DNA from: Alphaproteobacteria bacterium
Lineage (GTDB): Bacteria > Pseudomonadota > Alphaproteobacteria > Rhodospirillales > WMHbin7
Length of the DNA stretch: 37,886 nucleotides
Assembly: GCA_015232335.1 (NCBI GenBank)
Contig: JADFZV010000030.1
Coordinates: 1 to 37,886, forward strand
Direction: 5' to 3'
The notes below the pieces were generated by a model. The model was not told where the DNA came from. It saw only the letters and a list, made by a program, of their open reading frames with translations, and made no database searches. The position numbers and the translations under genes were made by a program. The number at the start of each line of letters is the position of its first letter. Position 1 is the stretch's first letter. Positions 6,449 to 14,974 of the stretch are shown here, piece by piece.

Positions 6449-7993
6449 TTACCCCCTTCCCTTGCCATAGGCTTCCTTGATCTCGCGTTTCAAGGTCTTG
6501 GCGGCGGCGTTGCGCGGGAAACTTTCCTGGAACATCACGTCGGCAAGGCGCTGGAACTTGGCCCCTACGCGCTGGTTGGTCCAGTCCTTGATTTCGTCCT
6601 CCGTCGCCGTCATGCCCTGCTTCAAGATCACGGCGGCCACCGGCACCTCGCCCCATTTGGCGTCGGGGGCTCCGAAGACCGCCACCTCATTGATGGCCGG
6701 ATGCGTTGCCATCACTTCCTCGATGTCCTTGGGGTAAACATTGACCCCGCCCGAAATGATCATGTCCTTGATGCGGTCGACCAGGAACAAAAAACCATCC
6801 TCGTCCACATAGCCCGCATCGCCGGTATGCAGCCAGCCATCCACCAGCGCCTTGGCCGTCAGATCGGGGCGCTTGTAATATTCGACCATCAGAACAGGGC
6901 CGCGTCCGCAGATTTCGCCCACCGTGCCGGGCGGCACTTCCTGGCCGCTCTCGTTTTCGATCCGCATTTCGAAAAAGGGAGGCGGCACGCCGACGGAGCC
7001 CGCCTTGCGGATGGCGTCGTTACGGTCAAGCACGGTCACGAAGCCCTCGGTTAGGCCGTAGAGTTCATAGAAGCGCCCGGGCAGGGCGGCATTGAGGCGC
7101 TTCTTGTGCTCCAGCAGCAGGGGCGCTCCCAGCGACTGGATCATTTGAAGCGAGGCCAGTCGCTCAGGCTCGAACTTGGGGCTGTTGAGCAGGGCGATGA
7201 TCTGCGAAGGCACCATGATCATATGCGTCACTTTTTCCCGCTCGATGGCCTCGATCACCTCGTCGGGATTGAAGGCGGGCAGCAGAATGTAGGTGCCGCC
7301 CACGAACATCCAGGGCATGAGATCGAGCATGGCGCCGTTAAAGACGATGGCGCCCGAATGGAGGACCACGCTTTCCGGCGTCATGCGCCAAGCCGAGGCG
7401 AACAGCGAGCAATATTGCGCGCGGATATAATGCGTATGCACGATGCCTTTGGGGGCTCCCGTGGTGCCCGAGCTGTACATGATGTTGTAGACGTCGGGAC
7501 CGTCCAGATGGGTCTCGGGCGGCTCTTCCTCCGAAGCCCCCTCGATCAAGGCCTCAAAGCTTTGAAACCCCGCCGGAACGGATTTTTCTGATCCCGCCAG
7601 AATCCAGCGATCGGGCTTGATGTCGGGCAGAGCGTTTCTGATCTCGGCCAGCATGGGCGCAAAGCCTGCATCGGCGATAACCAGGCGGCTGTCCGAATCC
7701 GCAAGCAAGGTCTTAAGCCCCGCTCCTTGAAGCAGGGTCGAGCCGGGGACCACGACCAGCCCGGTCTTGGCCACCGCCCAATAAACGGTCATCAACTCTA
7801 CCGAATTGGAAAGCACGGTAGCGACCTTGTCGCCTTTTCTTAAGCCTGCCCGCAAAAGAGCGTTGGACAGCCGGTTGACCAGCCGGTCAAACTGGGCCCA
7901 AGTGAAGCGTTGATTCTTGAAGACGAAGGCGGTGTGGTCCGGGCGGTAGCGGGCGTGACGTGCGGGCAATCTGCCGATATGGACGTTCTGCAT
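6449..7993 (-). CDS. Acyl-CoA synthetase (AMP-forming)
   Basis: 514-aa member of the adenylate-forming superfamily, which converts a carboxylic acid to its CoA thioester through an acyl-AMP. The ATP loop YSSGTTGAPKG is at 173-183, YGLTE at 312-316, the GWLHTGD hinge region at 386-392, and DRIKDMIISGGVNVYPKDIEE at 406-426. The catalytic C-terminal lysine is Lys499 in PRNAAAKTLKREI, where the usual Gly before Lys is Ala. Length and motifs fit a medium/long-chain fatty acid ligase, but the acid is not determinable. GGAGGAAGGG sits right before ATG 7993. It lies 60 bp after the zinc-ribbon gene on the same strand, so they may be one operon; the phasin next door fits a fatty acid/PHA theme. Confidence 0.9.
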   Translation of the reverse strand: MQNVHIGRLPARHARYRPDHTAFVFKNQRFTWAQFDRLVNRLSNALLRAGLRKGDKVATVLSNSVELMTVYWAVAKTGLVVVPGSTLLQGAGLKTLLADSDSRLVIADAGFAPMLAEIRNALPDIKPDRWILAGSEKSVPAGFQSFEALIEGASEEEPPETHLDGPDVYNIMYSSGTTGAPKGIVHTHYIRAQYCSLFASAWRMTPESVVLHSGAIVFNGAMLDLMPWMFVGGTYILLPAFNPDEVIEAIEREKVTHMIMVPSQIIALLNSPKFEPERLASLQMIQSLGAPLLLEHKKRLNAALPGRFYELYGLTEGFVTVLDRNDAIRKAGSVGVPPPFFEMRIENESGQEVPPGTVGEICGRGPVLMVEYYKRPDLTAKALVDGWLHTGDAGYVDEDGFLFLVDRIKDMIISGGVNVYPKDIEEVMATHPAINEVAVFGAPDAKWGEVPVAAVILKQGMTATEDEIKDWTNQRVGAKFQRLADVMFQESFPRNAAAKTLKREIKEAYGKGRG

Positions 7994-8053
7994 CCCTTCC
8001 TCCCCCTGATCCAGGGTAAGAATAGCGCCGGAAAAGGATAAGAGAAAGAGGCC

Positions 8054-9031
8054 TTAATCCTGGCCGGGACGGGGCGCGAAAGTGACCTCGAAACGTCTTG
8101 CCGCAGCGGCCGGGCTTTCGATGCTGACCTTGAAGCCTGTGCTTTCATTGGGGGCGATGCTGCGCTCGGGCGGCGGCGTCACCTTCTCGCCAACCACCAG
8201 ATTGGCCCCGTCATAGAGCGACAGCTTGACCAGGGGCAGATCGCGAGACTTGTCGGAAATATTGGCGATGACACCCCGGACAACCAGCATCTCGACATTA
8301 TTCTCGATGACCCGCTCGCTGGTGACGTTGCGGAATTTGAGCCCGGCGCCCAGCGCCTCGGCTTCGATGCCCACGGCTTCGTAGAGCGCCGAGGCATCCG
8401 GCCACATCTCGACCACCTTGGTGCGCAGGAAATAAGCGCCTGCCGCAAGCCCGCCCAGAACGATGATCACGGTCAGCAACAAGATCAGCGCGCCGAAAAG
8501 CTTGCTGCGCCCCTCGGGCTTGGCCTGGGCACCGGTTTTCGTAAAGACCTCGGGAATGGGATCGCCTTCGCCGAAATCGAAATCGTCAGGCATATCCTGG
8601 CCAGCACGGTCTGCGGCGGGCTTTTGCTGCTGCGCGGACGATTGAAAGGCGTGGCGGGCATCTGATTCGGCGATCTCGCCAGCCACCCGGTCAAGGGCTG
8701 CGGACAGATCGATGTCATCCCCGCCGTCTTCTTTGACATCCCCGCCTTGGGCGGGCATCTCAAGCGGAATCTGCGCCAGCTTGGGCAGGGGCGAGGGGGC
8801 TTGGCCTTTGGGGGCGGCGGGACGCGCTGCAGCCGCTGCGGCGGGTGCCGGTCGGGCCTGCGGCTTTGGGGGGGGTGGGGCTGGCGGCGGCGGGGCCATG
8901 CCCTCCATGCCTTCGGGCATCTGATGCCACTTGTGCCCGCATTTGGCGCAGCGCACAACCCGACCCGTGGTGCCGATCAGTTGATCAGCCACATTAAATC
9001 TTGCAGAGCAGGCCGGACAGGTGATGATCAT
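8054..9031 (-). CDS. MJ0042-type zinc-ribbon membrane protein (DUF3426-like)
   Basis: 325-aa protein of a family common in alphaproteobacteria next to ftsEX; function unknown. The N-terminal zinc ribbon has CPAC at residues 5-8 and CAKC at 28-31 (MJ0042 motif). A long Pro/Ala-rich linker follows, then an acidic stretch, one transmembrane helix (KLFGALILLLTVIIVLGG), and a C-terminal beta domain ending in RRFEVTF, as in DUF3426 proteins. The topology suggests a cytosolic zinc ribbon with a periplasmic domain. ATG 9031 is preferred over an upstream in-frame start because the zinc ribbon begins at once and a promoter ends 25 bp upstream. Confidence 0.8.
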   Translation of the reverse strand: MIITCPACSARFNVADQLIGTTGRVVRCAKCGHKWHQMPEGMEGMAPPPPAPPPPKPQARPAPAAAAAARPAAPKGQAPSPLPKLAQIPLEMPAQGGDVKEDGGDDIDLSAALDRVAGEIAESDARHAFQSSAQQQKPAADRAGQDMPDDFDFGEGDPIPEVFTKTGAQAKPEGRSKLFGALILLLTVIIVLGGLAAGAYFLRTKVVEMWPDASALYEAVGIEAEALGAGLKFRNVTSERVIENNVEMLVVRGVIANISDKSRDLPLVKLSLYDGANLVVGEKVTPPPERSIAPNESTGFKVSIESPAAAARRFEVTFAPRPGQD

Positions 9032-9056
9032 GCGTGCTTCTTGATTCCCTTCGACC

Positions 9057-9085
9057 CTTATAGGGCGTGTGAGGCCGTGAGACAA
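9057..9085 (-). promoter_or_regulatory. Sigma-70-type promoter of the zinc-ribbon gene
   Basis: Read on the minus strand: TTGTCT (9085-9080), a 17-base spacer, and TATAAG (9062-9057). The predicted start near 9050 leaves about 20 bases of leader and supports translation from ATG 9031. Confidence 0.6.
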
Positions 9086-9153
9086 GCCCGTAAAACCTCG
9101 TGGCACACGATATCCTGTATGCCCGACTGTGGACGAGACCCAATGGGCCGTGT

Positions 9154-9177
9154 CATCCTATCTCACATCCTATCTAA
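9154..9177 (+). repeat. 12-bp tandem repeat before ftsE
   Basis: CATCCTATCTCA (9154-9165) is followed directly by CATCCTATCTAA (9166-9177), 11 of 12 bases identical, ending 21 bp before the ftsE start. It may be a regulator site or part of the ftsE promoter. No clear -35/-10 pair was found on this strand. Confidence 0.7.
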
Positions 9178-9198
9178 CAGCTAAGGAGTTAAGAGTCC

Positions 9199-9906
9199 GT
9201 GAGTGCCCGTCTGCCCCCCAGCTTTGACCATGTCATGCGCTTTGAAAGCGTTGGCCTGCGCTATGGTCAACGGCCAGAGGTGCTGGAGGATATCAGGCTG
9301 GACTTGAAACCGGGTTCTTTTCACTTCCTGACCGGGGCTTCGGGTGCGGGGAAATCTTCGCTTTTGCGCCTGATGTATCTGGGCCAGCGCCCGACTCGGG
9401 GGCTGATCACCATGTTCGGTCAGGATATGGCGACCCTGCCCCGGAGCAAGCTGCCCGCCCTTCGGCGGCGAATAGGCGTGGTTTTCCAGGATTTTCATCT
9501 GTTGGATCATATGTCCGCGGTCGATAATGTGGCCCTGCCCTTGCGCGTGGCCGGGGTTTCGGAAAGCGAGATCAAGAAACATGTGCCCGAGCTTCTGTCC
9601 TGGGTGGGGCTGGCCGATCATCTGAACGCCAAGCCGCCGGTTCTCTCGGGCGGTCAGAAGCAGCGGGTGGCCATTGCCAGGGCGGTGATCGCCCGGCCCG
9701 ACCTGCTGCTGGCCGATGAGCCCACGGGCAATGTCGATGATACGCTGGCGACCCGGTTGCTGTATCTCTTCGAGGAGCTGAACAAGCTGGGAACCACGGT
9801 CGTCATCGCCACCCATAACGAGGGGCTAATCAAAAGCTTTGCCCATTCCAGGCTGCATCTGGAAAGGGGGCGTCTGGTCGATCCGCCGCCCTTCAAGGGG
9901 GGGTAG
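9199..9906 (+). CDS. ftsE: Cell division ATP-binding protein FtsE
   Basis: 235-aa ABC ATPase of the FtsE type. With FtsX it forms a membrane complex that, at the division septum, controls peptidoglycan hydrolases rather than transport. Walker A GASGAGKSS is at 46-54, the Q-loop in GVVFQDFHLLD near 93-103, signature LSGGQKQR at 149-156, Walker B LLLADEP at 169-175, and the switch His in VIATHNEG. It starts at GTG 9199 after AAGGAG. ftsX follows with three bases between, and ydcF and plsC overlap in turn, so this is a four-gene operon divergent from the zinc-ribbon gene. Confidence 0.9.
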   Translation: MSARLPPSFDHVMRFESVGLRYGQRPEVLEDIRLDLKPGSFHFLTGASGAGKSSLLRLMYLGQRPTRGLITMFGQDMATLPRSKLPALRRRIGVVFQDFHLLDHMSAVDNVALPLRVAGVSESEIKKHVPELLSWVGLADHLNAKPPVLSGGQKQRVAIARAVIARPDLLLADEPTGNVDDTLATRLLYLFEELNKLGTTVVIATHNEGLIKSFAHSRLHLERGRLVDPPPFKGG

Positions 9907-9909
9907 GGC

Positions 9910-10809
9910 ATGTCTTTCGTCCGTCGGCGCACCGACCTTCCCACCATGAGCGACGCCACCTCGCGCTTCGTTCCCCTGCTGATCGCCCTTATGGTCTTTT
10001 TGGCGGTGATGGCGCTTTCCGGCCTGATGGTGCTGCATGGGCTGGCCGGGCGTTGGGAGCGTGATATCCGGGGAACCCTGACCGTGCAGGTGCCTGCCGT
10101 CATCAGCGGTCCCGAGGCCGAGGCGCGCAGCCATGCCAAGGTCGAAGCCGCCCTCAACATCCTAAGCGACACCAGGGGTGTTCTGCATGCCGAACCCTTG
10201 GGCCGTGATCGCATCATTTCGCTTCTGGAGCCCTGGCTGGGCTCGGCCGATCTGATCGCCGAACTGCCCTTGCCCCGCTTGATCGACGTGACCACCGATC
10301 CGCACATCGCCATTGATATCAAGGCCCTGGCCGCCCGGCTTGAGGCCGTGCAGCCCGGCGCCACAGTCGAAGATCACCGCATCTGGCTGGGCCGTCTTCT
10401 GCGCCTGACCCGTTCGGTCGAGATGCTGGCCGTTCTCGTGCTGGGGCTGGTGGGGGTGATCACCTCGGCCACGGTCATTTTCGCCACCCGCACCGGCATG
10501 GCGATTCACCATCAGGTGATCGAGGTCCTGCACCTGATCGGGGCCCAGGATGATTACATTGCAAGGCAGTTTGCGCGGCGCACGTTTTTGATGGGATTGA
10601 AAGGCGGGGTGATCGGGCTGGGGCTTGGCATCGGCGCCATTTTTTCCTTCGGATTCATGGCCCGCTCGCTGGAGGGCGGCGTTCTGCCGGAATTCTGGCT
10701 GACCCCCGCTCATTGGCTGGCCGTGGTCTCGCTGCCTCTGGCCGCCGCCTGGATCGCTACCCTGACCGCCCGAATCGCCGTGCTGCGGGCCTTGGCGCGC
10801 ATGACATGA
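9910..10809 (+). CDS. ftsX: Cell division protein FtsX
   Basis: 299-aa permease-like partner of FtsE. It has an N-terminal transmembrane helix (about residues 22-45, FVPLLIALMVFLAVMAL), a periplasmic domain of about 120 residues that in homologues contacts murein-hydrolase activators, and three C-terminal helices (around 165-190, 220-245 and 265-290) forming the FtsX domain. Length is normal. Its last codons overlap the start of the next gene (ATGA). Confidence 0.88.
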   Translation: MSFVRRRTDLPTMSDATSRFVPLLIALMVFLAVMALSGLMVLHGLAGRWERDIRGTLTVQVPAVISGPEAEARSHAKVEAALNILSDTRGVLHAEPLGRDRIISLLEPWLGSADLIAELPLPRLIDVTTDPHIAIDIKALAARLEAVQPGATVEDHRIWLGRLLRLTRSVEMLAVLVLGLVGVITSATVIFATRTGMAIHHQVIEVLHLIGAQDDYIARQFARRTFLMGLKGGVIGLGLGIGAIFSFGFMARSLEGGVLPEFWLTPAHWLAVVSLPLAAAWIATLTARIAVLRALARMT

Positions 10810-11405
10810 CTGTTTTGCGTCGTCCCCTTCTGCGGGCCGTTCTGCTTCTTGCCCTTCTTTCCCTGGGCTGGGGCGTGGGGCTAATTGGATTTGCCTCCGC
10901 TCTGCCGCGCGGCGTGGAAGATGCGACCACCCAAACCGGCGCCATCGTGGTTCTGACCGGCGGCAGCGAGCGTCTGGCCGCCGGGCTTGATCTTCTGGAA
11001 AAGGGGATGGCCGGAAAGCTTTTCGTCTCGGGCGTCTATCGCGGCGTCGAGGTGCGCGAGTTGGTGCAGTTGTCCCGCCATGCCCCCGAGGCATTGGAAT
11101 GCTGCATCGCCCTGGGCTATTCGGCCGACAACACCATCGGAAACGCCCAGGAAACGGCGGCCTGGATGGCGCAGGAGGGTTTTGACTCGCTGCGTCTCGT
11201 CACCGGCAATTATCATATGCCAAGGGCGCTGGCCGAGTTCAGAGCCGTTCTGCCCAAGGCCTTGATCATTCCCAATCCGGTCTTTCCGGAGCATGTGAAA
11301 GCCGAGGCCTGGTGGTATTCGCCCGGCACCTTCGCCCTGATCGCTTCGGAATATACGAAATATCTGCTGGCTCAACTGCGCATCATGTTAGAGGGACAAC
11401 CGTGA
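10806..11405 (+). CDS. YdcF family protein (DUF218)
   Basis: 199-aa membrane-anchored protein of the YdcF/DUF218 family, with an N-terminal transmembrane helix at about 8-30. The core starts with AIVVLTGGSERLAAGLDLL and includes LFVSGVYRGV, an NTIGNAQET motif near 100-115 typical of the family, and LVTGNYHMPRA. Members include ElyC/SanA, linked to cell-envelope integrity; a biochemical activity is not settled. ATG 10806 overlaps the ftsX stop, and its own stop overlaps the GTG of plsC. This position in an ftsEX-plsC operon is conserved in Rhodospirillales and supports an envelope role. Confidence 0.85.
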   Translation: MTVLRRPLLRAVLLLALLSLGWGVGLIGFASALPRGVEDATTQTGAIVVLTGGSERLAAGLDLLEKGMAGKLFVSGVYRGVEVRELVQLSRHAPEALECCIALGYSADNTIGNAQETAAWMAQEGFDSLRLVTGNYHMPRALAEFRAVLPKALIIPNPVFPEHVKAEAWWYSPGTFALIASEYTKYLLAQLRIMLEGQP

Positions 11406-12112
11406 CGACGCTTCGCTCGCTCCTGTTCAATCTGATCTTCTTTGGTCTGACCGCCGTACTGTCGGTCTTTTATCTGCCCTTCCTGCTCTTGCCCCGCAAA
11501 ACCATGGTGGCGGGGGCGCGCCTGTGGATTCGTCTGATGCTGTGGTTCCTGAAGTGGGTGGCGGGCCTCTCCCATGAATTCAAAGGCCTCGAGCGATTGC
11601 CCCAGGGGTCGTTCCTGATCGCAGCCAAGCATCAATCAGCCTGGGATACGCTGATCTTCCATCTGCTTGTGCCCGATCCCGCCTTTATCTTGAAGAAGGA
11701 ACTGCTGTCGATTCCCCTGTTCGGCTGGTATCTGGCCCATCACGGCATGATCGCCATCGACCGCAAGGCGGGCGCCGGGGCCTTGAAGAAAATGCTTAAG
11801 GGAGCCCAGGCTGCCCTGGATCGCGGCTCAATTCCCGTCGTCTTTCCCGAGGGAACCCGCACCGCCCCCGGCGATCACCTGCCCTATCATCCCGGCATCG
11901 CCGCCCTTTATGCCGACCTCAACGTGCCGGTGGTTCCCGTCGCCCTGAATTCAGGCCTGTTCTGGCGCAGGAAGGGTTTTTTAAAACATCCCGGTCGGAT
12001 CGTGCTGGAAGTGCTTGATCCGATTGAGCCGGGCATGGATCGGCGGGCCTTCCTGGCTTGCCTGAAGCAACGGATCGAAGAGGCTTGCCAGCGCCTTGGC
12101 AATCCTGGCTGA
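11402..12112 (+). CDS. plsC: 1-acyl-sn-glycerol-3-phosphate acyltransferase (PlsC-like)
   Basis: 236-aa lysophosphatidic acid acyltransferase family protein, which adds the second acyl chain to make phosphatidic acid. The catalytic motif HQSAWD (HX4D) is at 77-82, the glycerol-phosphate motif FPEGTR at 148-153, and VPVVPVALNSG further on. A hydrophobic N-terminal segment (5-30) anchors it in the membrane. GTG 11402 overlaps the preceding stop and has AGAGGGA upstream, so it is preferred over an ATG 90 bases earlier. Last gene of the ftsE operon. A second acyltransferase elsewhere could be the housekeeping PlsC. Confidence 0.88.
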   Translation: MTTLRSLLFNLIFFGLTAVLSVFYLPFLLLPRKTMVAGARLWIRLMLWFLKWVAGLSHEFKGLERLPQGSFLIAAKHQSAWDTLIFHLLVPDPAFILKKELLSIPLFGWYLAHHGMIAIDRKAGAGALKKMLKGAQAALDRGSIPVVFPEGTRTAPGDHLPYHPGIAALYADLNVPVVPVALNSGLFWRRKGFLKHPGRIVLEVLDPIEPGMDRRAFLACLKQRIEEACQRLGNPG

Positions 12113-12119
12113 TTCGGCC

Positions 12120-12194
12120 TTATCAACAGACTTATACAAAACGCCTGTGGAACATTTGGGGAAAACATGCTAGGCTTTTTCCTTCTTGTCCACA
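12120..12194 (+). promoter_or_regulatory. DnaA-box-like cluster upstream of nrdJ
   Basis: Within 75 bases stand TTATCAACA (12120-12128), TGTGGAACA (12146-12154, reverse orientation) and TTGTCCACA (12186-12194), each one to three changes from TTATCCACA. The 250-bp gap before nrdJ holds no ORF of note. E. coli nrdAB is controlled by DnaA through such boxes; the same here is inference. Confidence 0.4.
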
Positions 12195-12362
12195 GGGCGG
12201 GATAAAGGTGAAAGACGGGTGTGCTTTCATGGCGGGGAACGGGCGCTGTGTAACGCGGTGATGGTCGCCTCCCGCTCCTTGAAGCTGTAGGGCCAAGCGC
12301 CTAGTCTTGCCGCTCGCCTCCTTAAGGACGCGATCACGGTTTTCTTTGGCGGGGACGGATTC

Positions 12363-14705
12363 ATGGCTCAATTGGCGCCCATTTCGCAGCAGATCTGGGA
12401 CATGAAGTACCGCCTGAAAAGCGAGGAGGGACAGGCCGCCGACCGCACGGTCGAAGAGACCTGGGGCCGCATTGCGCGCGCCCTGGCTACCCCTGAGAAG
12501 GAACCCGAGCTCTGGGAAGCCCGTTTTTACGAGGCGCTTGAGAATTTCAAGTTTCTGCCTGCCGGGCGCATCGTTTCCGGGGCGGGATCGAAGCGCAAGG
12601 TGACGCTGTTCAACTGCTTCGTCATGGGCGACATTCCCGACGATATGGCGGGCATCTTCGAGCAGTTGAAGGAAGCCGCCGTCACCATGCAGCAGGGCGG
12701 CGGCATCGGTTACGACTTCTCGACGCTGCGCCCCAAGGGGGCGCCGGTCAAGGGCGTGGGCGCCGACGCCTCGGGGCCGCTTAGTTTCATGGATGTCTGG
12801 GACGCCATGTGCCGCACCATCATGAGTGCTGGCTCGCGCCGGGGCGCCATGATGGCCACCATGCGCTGCGACCATCCCGACATCGAGGCCTTCATCGAGG
12901 CCAAGCGCGAGCCGGGGCGGCTTCGCATGTTCAATCTGTCGGTCCTGGTCAGCGATGCCTTCATGCAGGCGGTCAAGGAAGATGCGCCCTGGACGCTCCA
13001 GTTCGCGGGCACGGTTTATAAAAGCCTGCCCGCGCGCGAGCTGTGGGACCGCATCATGCACGCCACCTACGCCTATGCCGAGCCGGGTGTGATCTTCATC
13101 GACCGCATCAACCGCCTCAATAACCTGCATTACTGCGAATCAATTCATGCGACGAATCCCTGCGGCGAGCAGCCGCTGCCGCCCTATGGCGTCTGCCTTT
13201 TGGGATCGGTCAATCTGGCGAAGTTGGTAGAGCGCCCCTTCACCGAGGAAGCCCGCATCGATCTGGCCAAGCTGGATGCGCTGGTGCGCGTCGCGGTGCG
13301 CATGATGGACAATGTGATCGAGGTCTCGAACTATCCTTTGCCGCAGCATGCACATGAAGCCAGGAGCAAGCGGCGCATCGGTCTTGGCGTCACCGGTCTT
13401 GCCAATGCGCTGATTCTGTGCCGGGCGCGCTATGGCGGCAAGCGCGCCATCGAACTGACCTCGGCCTGGATGGCCGCCATCCGGCGCGCCGCCTACCTCG
13501 CCTCGGTCGATCTGGCCAAGGAAAAGGGGGCCTTTCCGCTTTACGAGCCCGAGGCCTATCTCAAGGGCGAGACCATTCAAGCCCTTGACCAGGATGTTCA
13601 GGAAGCCATCGCAAAGCACGGCATCCGCAACGCGCTGCTGACCAGCATCGCCCCCACCGGAACCATTTCGCTGTTTGCCGATAATGTTTCTTCAGGCCTG
13701 GAGCCCGTCTTCTCGTTCACCTATACCCGCAATGTCCTGATGCCCGACGGCACCAGGCGCGAGGAGGAAGTCAGCGACTTCGCCTATCGCCTCTACCGGC
13801 GCATGGTGGGCGAAAACATGCCGCTGCCCGATTATTTCGTTGATGCCGAATCTCTCTCGCCCGCCGACCATGTGGTCATGCAGGCCTGCATCCAGACCTA
13901 TATCGACAGCTCGATCTCCAAGACCATCAACCTGCCCGAGGACATCTCGTTCGAGGCCTTCAAGGATGTCTATGTCCAGGCCTATGATCTGGGCTGCAAG
14001 GGCTGCACCACCTACCGGCCCAACGATGTCACCGGCGCCGTGCTGGTGAAAAAGGACGGCAAGAGCAGGGAGGCCCAGGCCGAATTGCCCCTGGGCAAGC
14101 CCTTGAACAAGCCCTCCGATATCGGCGGCAGCATCGTTCATCTGACCAAGCCCCTGGACCGGCCGGAAACCTTGAAGGGTCATACCTACAAGGTGCGCTG
14201 GCCCGATTCCGACCATGCCATGTACATCACCATCAACGACATCATCCAAGATGGGCGCGAGCGTCCCTTCGAGGTCTTCATCAATTCGAAGAACATGGAG
14301 CATTTCGCCTGGACGGTGGCGCTGACGCGCATGATCTCGGCGGTGTTCAGGCGCGGCGGCGACATCTCCTTCGTGGTCGAGGAATTGAAGGCGGTGTTCG
14401 ATCCCAGGTGCGGGCAATGGGTGGGCGGGCGCTATGTGCCCTCGCTGCTGGCCGCCATCGGCGAGGTGATCGAGCGCCATCTGATCGAGATCGGCTTCAT
14501 GCCCAACCCCGCCGACGATCTGATCTATCTGACCGAGCCCGAGCGCAAGGTGGTCAATCTGTCCAAGACAAACGACGACCCGCCACCGGCTGCCAATCAT
14601 GCCACGGGCAGCCTACGCTATTGCCCCAAATGCAACCAGCCCTCGCTGATCAAGCAGGAAGGCTGCGACACCTGCACCAGTTGCGGTTACTCGAAGTGTG
14701 GGTGA
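12363..14705 (+). CDS. nrdJ: Adenosylcobalamin-dependent ribonucleotide reductase (class II)
   Basis: 780-aa class II ribonucleotide reductase, which makes deoxyribonucleotides with or without oxygen using adenosylcobalamin for radical formation. Active-site features are Cys85 in LFNCFVM, the finger-loop motif NPCGEQ with Cys267, and APTGTISL near 428-435. The C-terminus is a cysteine-rich zinc-ribbon tail (CPKC, CDTCTSCGYSKC), as in other single-chain NrdJ; the tail normally re-reduces the active site. The ATG follows GGCGGGGACGG. The protein is of the short (about 750-aa) form rather than the 1,200-aa form of many rhizobia. No class I nrdAB genes are in the window. It is preceded by DnaA-box-like motifs. 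Confidence 0.95.
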   Translation: MAQLAPISQQIWDMKYRLKSEEGQAADRTVEETWGRIARALATPEKEPELWEARFYEALENFKFLPAGRIVSGAGSKRKVTLFNCFVMGDIPDDMAGIFEQLKEAAVTMQQGGGIGYDFSTLRPKGAPVKGVGADASGPLSFMDVWDAMCRTIMSAGSRRGAMMATMRCDHPDIEAFIEAKREPGRLRMFNLSVLVSDAFMQAVKEDAPWTLQFAGTVYKSLPARELWDRIMHATYAYAEPGVIFIDRINRLNNLHYCESIHATNPCGEQPLPPYGVCLLGSVNLAKLVERPFTEEARIDLAKLDALVRVAVRMMDNVIEVSNYPLPQHAHEARSKRRIGLGVTGLANALILCRARYGGKRAIELTSAWMAAIRRAAYLASVDLAKEKGAFPLYEPEAYLKGETIQALDQDVQEAIAKHGIRNALLTSIAPTGTISLFADNVSSGLEPVFSFTYTRNVLMPDGTRREEEVSDFAYRLYRRMVGENMPLPDYFVDAESLSPADHVVMQACIQTYIDSSISKTINLPEDISFEAFKDVYVQAYDLGCKGCTTYRPNDVTGAVLVKKDGKSREAQAELPLGKPLNKPSDIGGSIVHLTKPLDRPETLKGHTYKVRWPDSDHAMYITINDIIQDGRERPFEVFINSKNMEHFAWTVALTRMISAVFRRGGDISFVVEELKAVFDPRCGQWVGGRYVPSLLAAIGEVIERHLIEIGFMPNPADDLIYLTEPERKVVNLSKTNDDPPPAANHATGSLRYCPKCNQPSLIKQEGCDTCTSCGYSKCG

Positions 14706-14725
14706 GGGGCGGGCTTAAAGCCGAT

Positions 14726-14863
14726 GTATCCACAGTTCCAAGATAATTAAAGGGGCTGTCCCTTTGACGCATTTTACCGTTCATAGCAACAAAAGCTTGA
14801 GTCTCGAAGCTCGTTATGACGATAAGTATATTGATTTTCAACATATTACAGGGTTGTGGAATA
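14726..14863. other. AT-rich gap after nrdJ: palindrome and DnaA-box-like motifs
   Basis: The 269-bp gap 14706-14974 has no ORF. It contains GTATCCACA (14726-14734, 8 of 9 to the DnaA box), a small palindrome AAAGGG-GCTGT-CCCTTT (14749-14765) and TGTGGAATA (14855-14863). Base composition drops clearly from the flanking genes here. The palindrome resembles short repetitive palindromes found between genes in proteobacteria; whether it is repeated in this genome cannot be seen. Confidence 0.4.
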
Positions 14864-14913
14864 CTCAATCGACAGGTGTTTTGCGAAGTTCTGCGTGATA
14901 TGGCAAAATATCC

Positions 14914-14943
14914 TTGACTCGCGCCTTCTCGTTCCGTTAATGT
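14914..14943 (+). promoter_or_regulatory. Promoter of the winged-helix-like hypothetical gene
   Basis: TTGACT (14914-14919) and TAATGT (14938-14943) with 18 bases between, or TTAATG with 17. The start of transcription would fall near 14950, and ATG 14975 follows with a GAGG ribosome site. Confidence 0.5.
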
Positions 14944-14974
14944 GCTTCCTGTCACGAAGGCATGAGGTCTCTAC

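Noticed and set aside
12058..12261. 67-codon ORF across the end of plsC and the nrdJ upstream region
   Set aside because: It overlaps plsC, has no ribosome site, a random composition and no family; it covers the DnaA-box-like sites instead.
12195..12362. Possible cobalamin riboswitch upstream of the B12-dependent nrdJ
   Set aside because: A GGTG...GGGGAACGGGCGCTGTG run looks faintly similar, but the conserved B12-box (GCCACTG) and the ordered core helices are missing. Class II enzymes are also not normally controlled this way.
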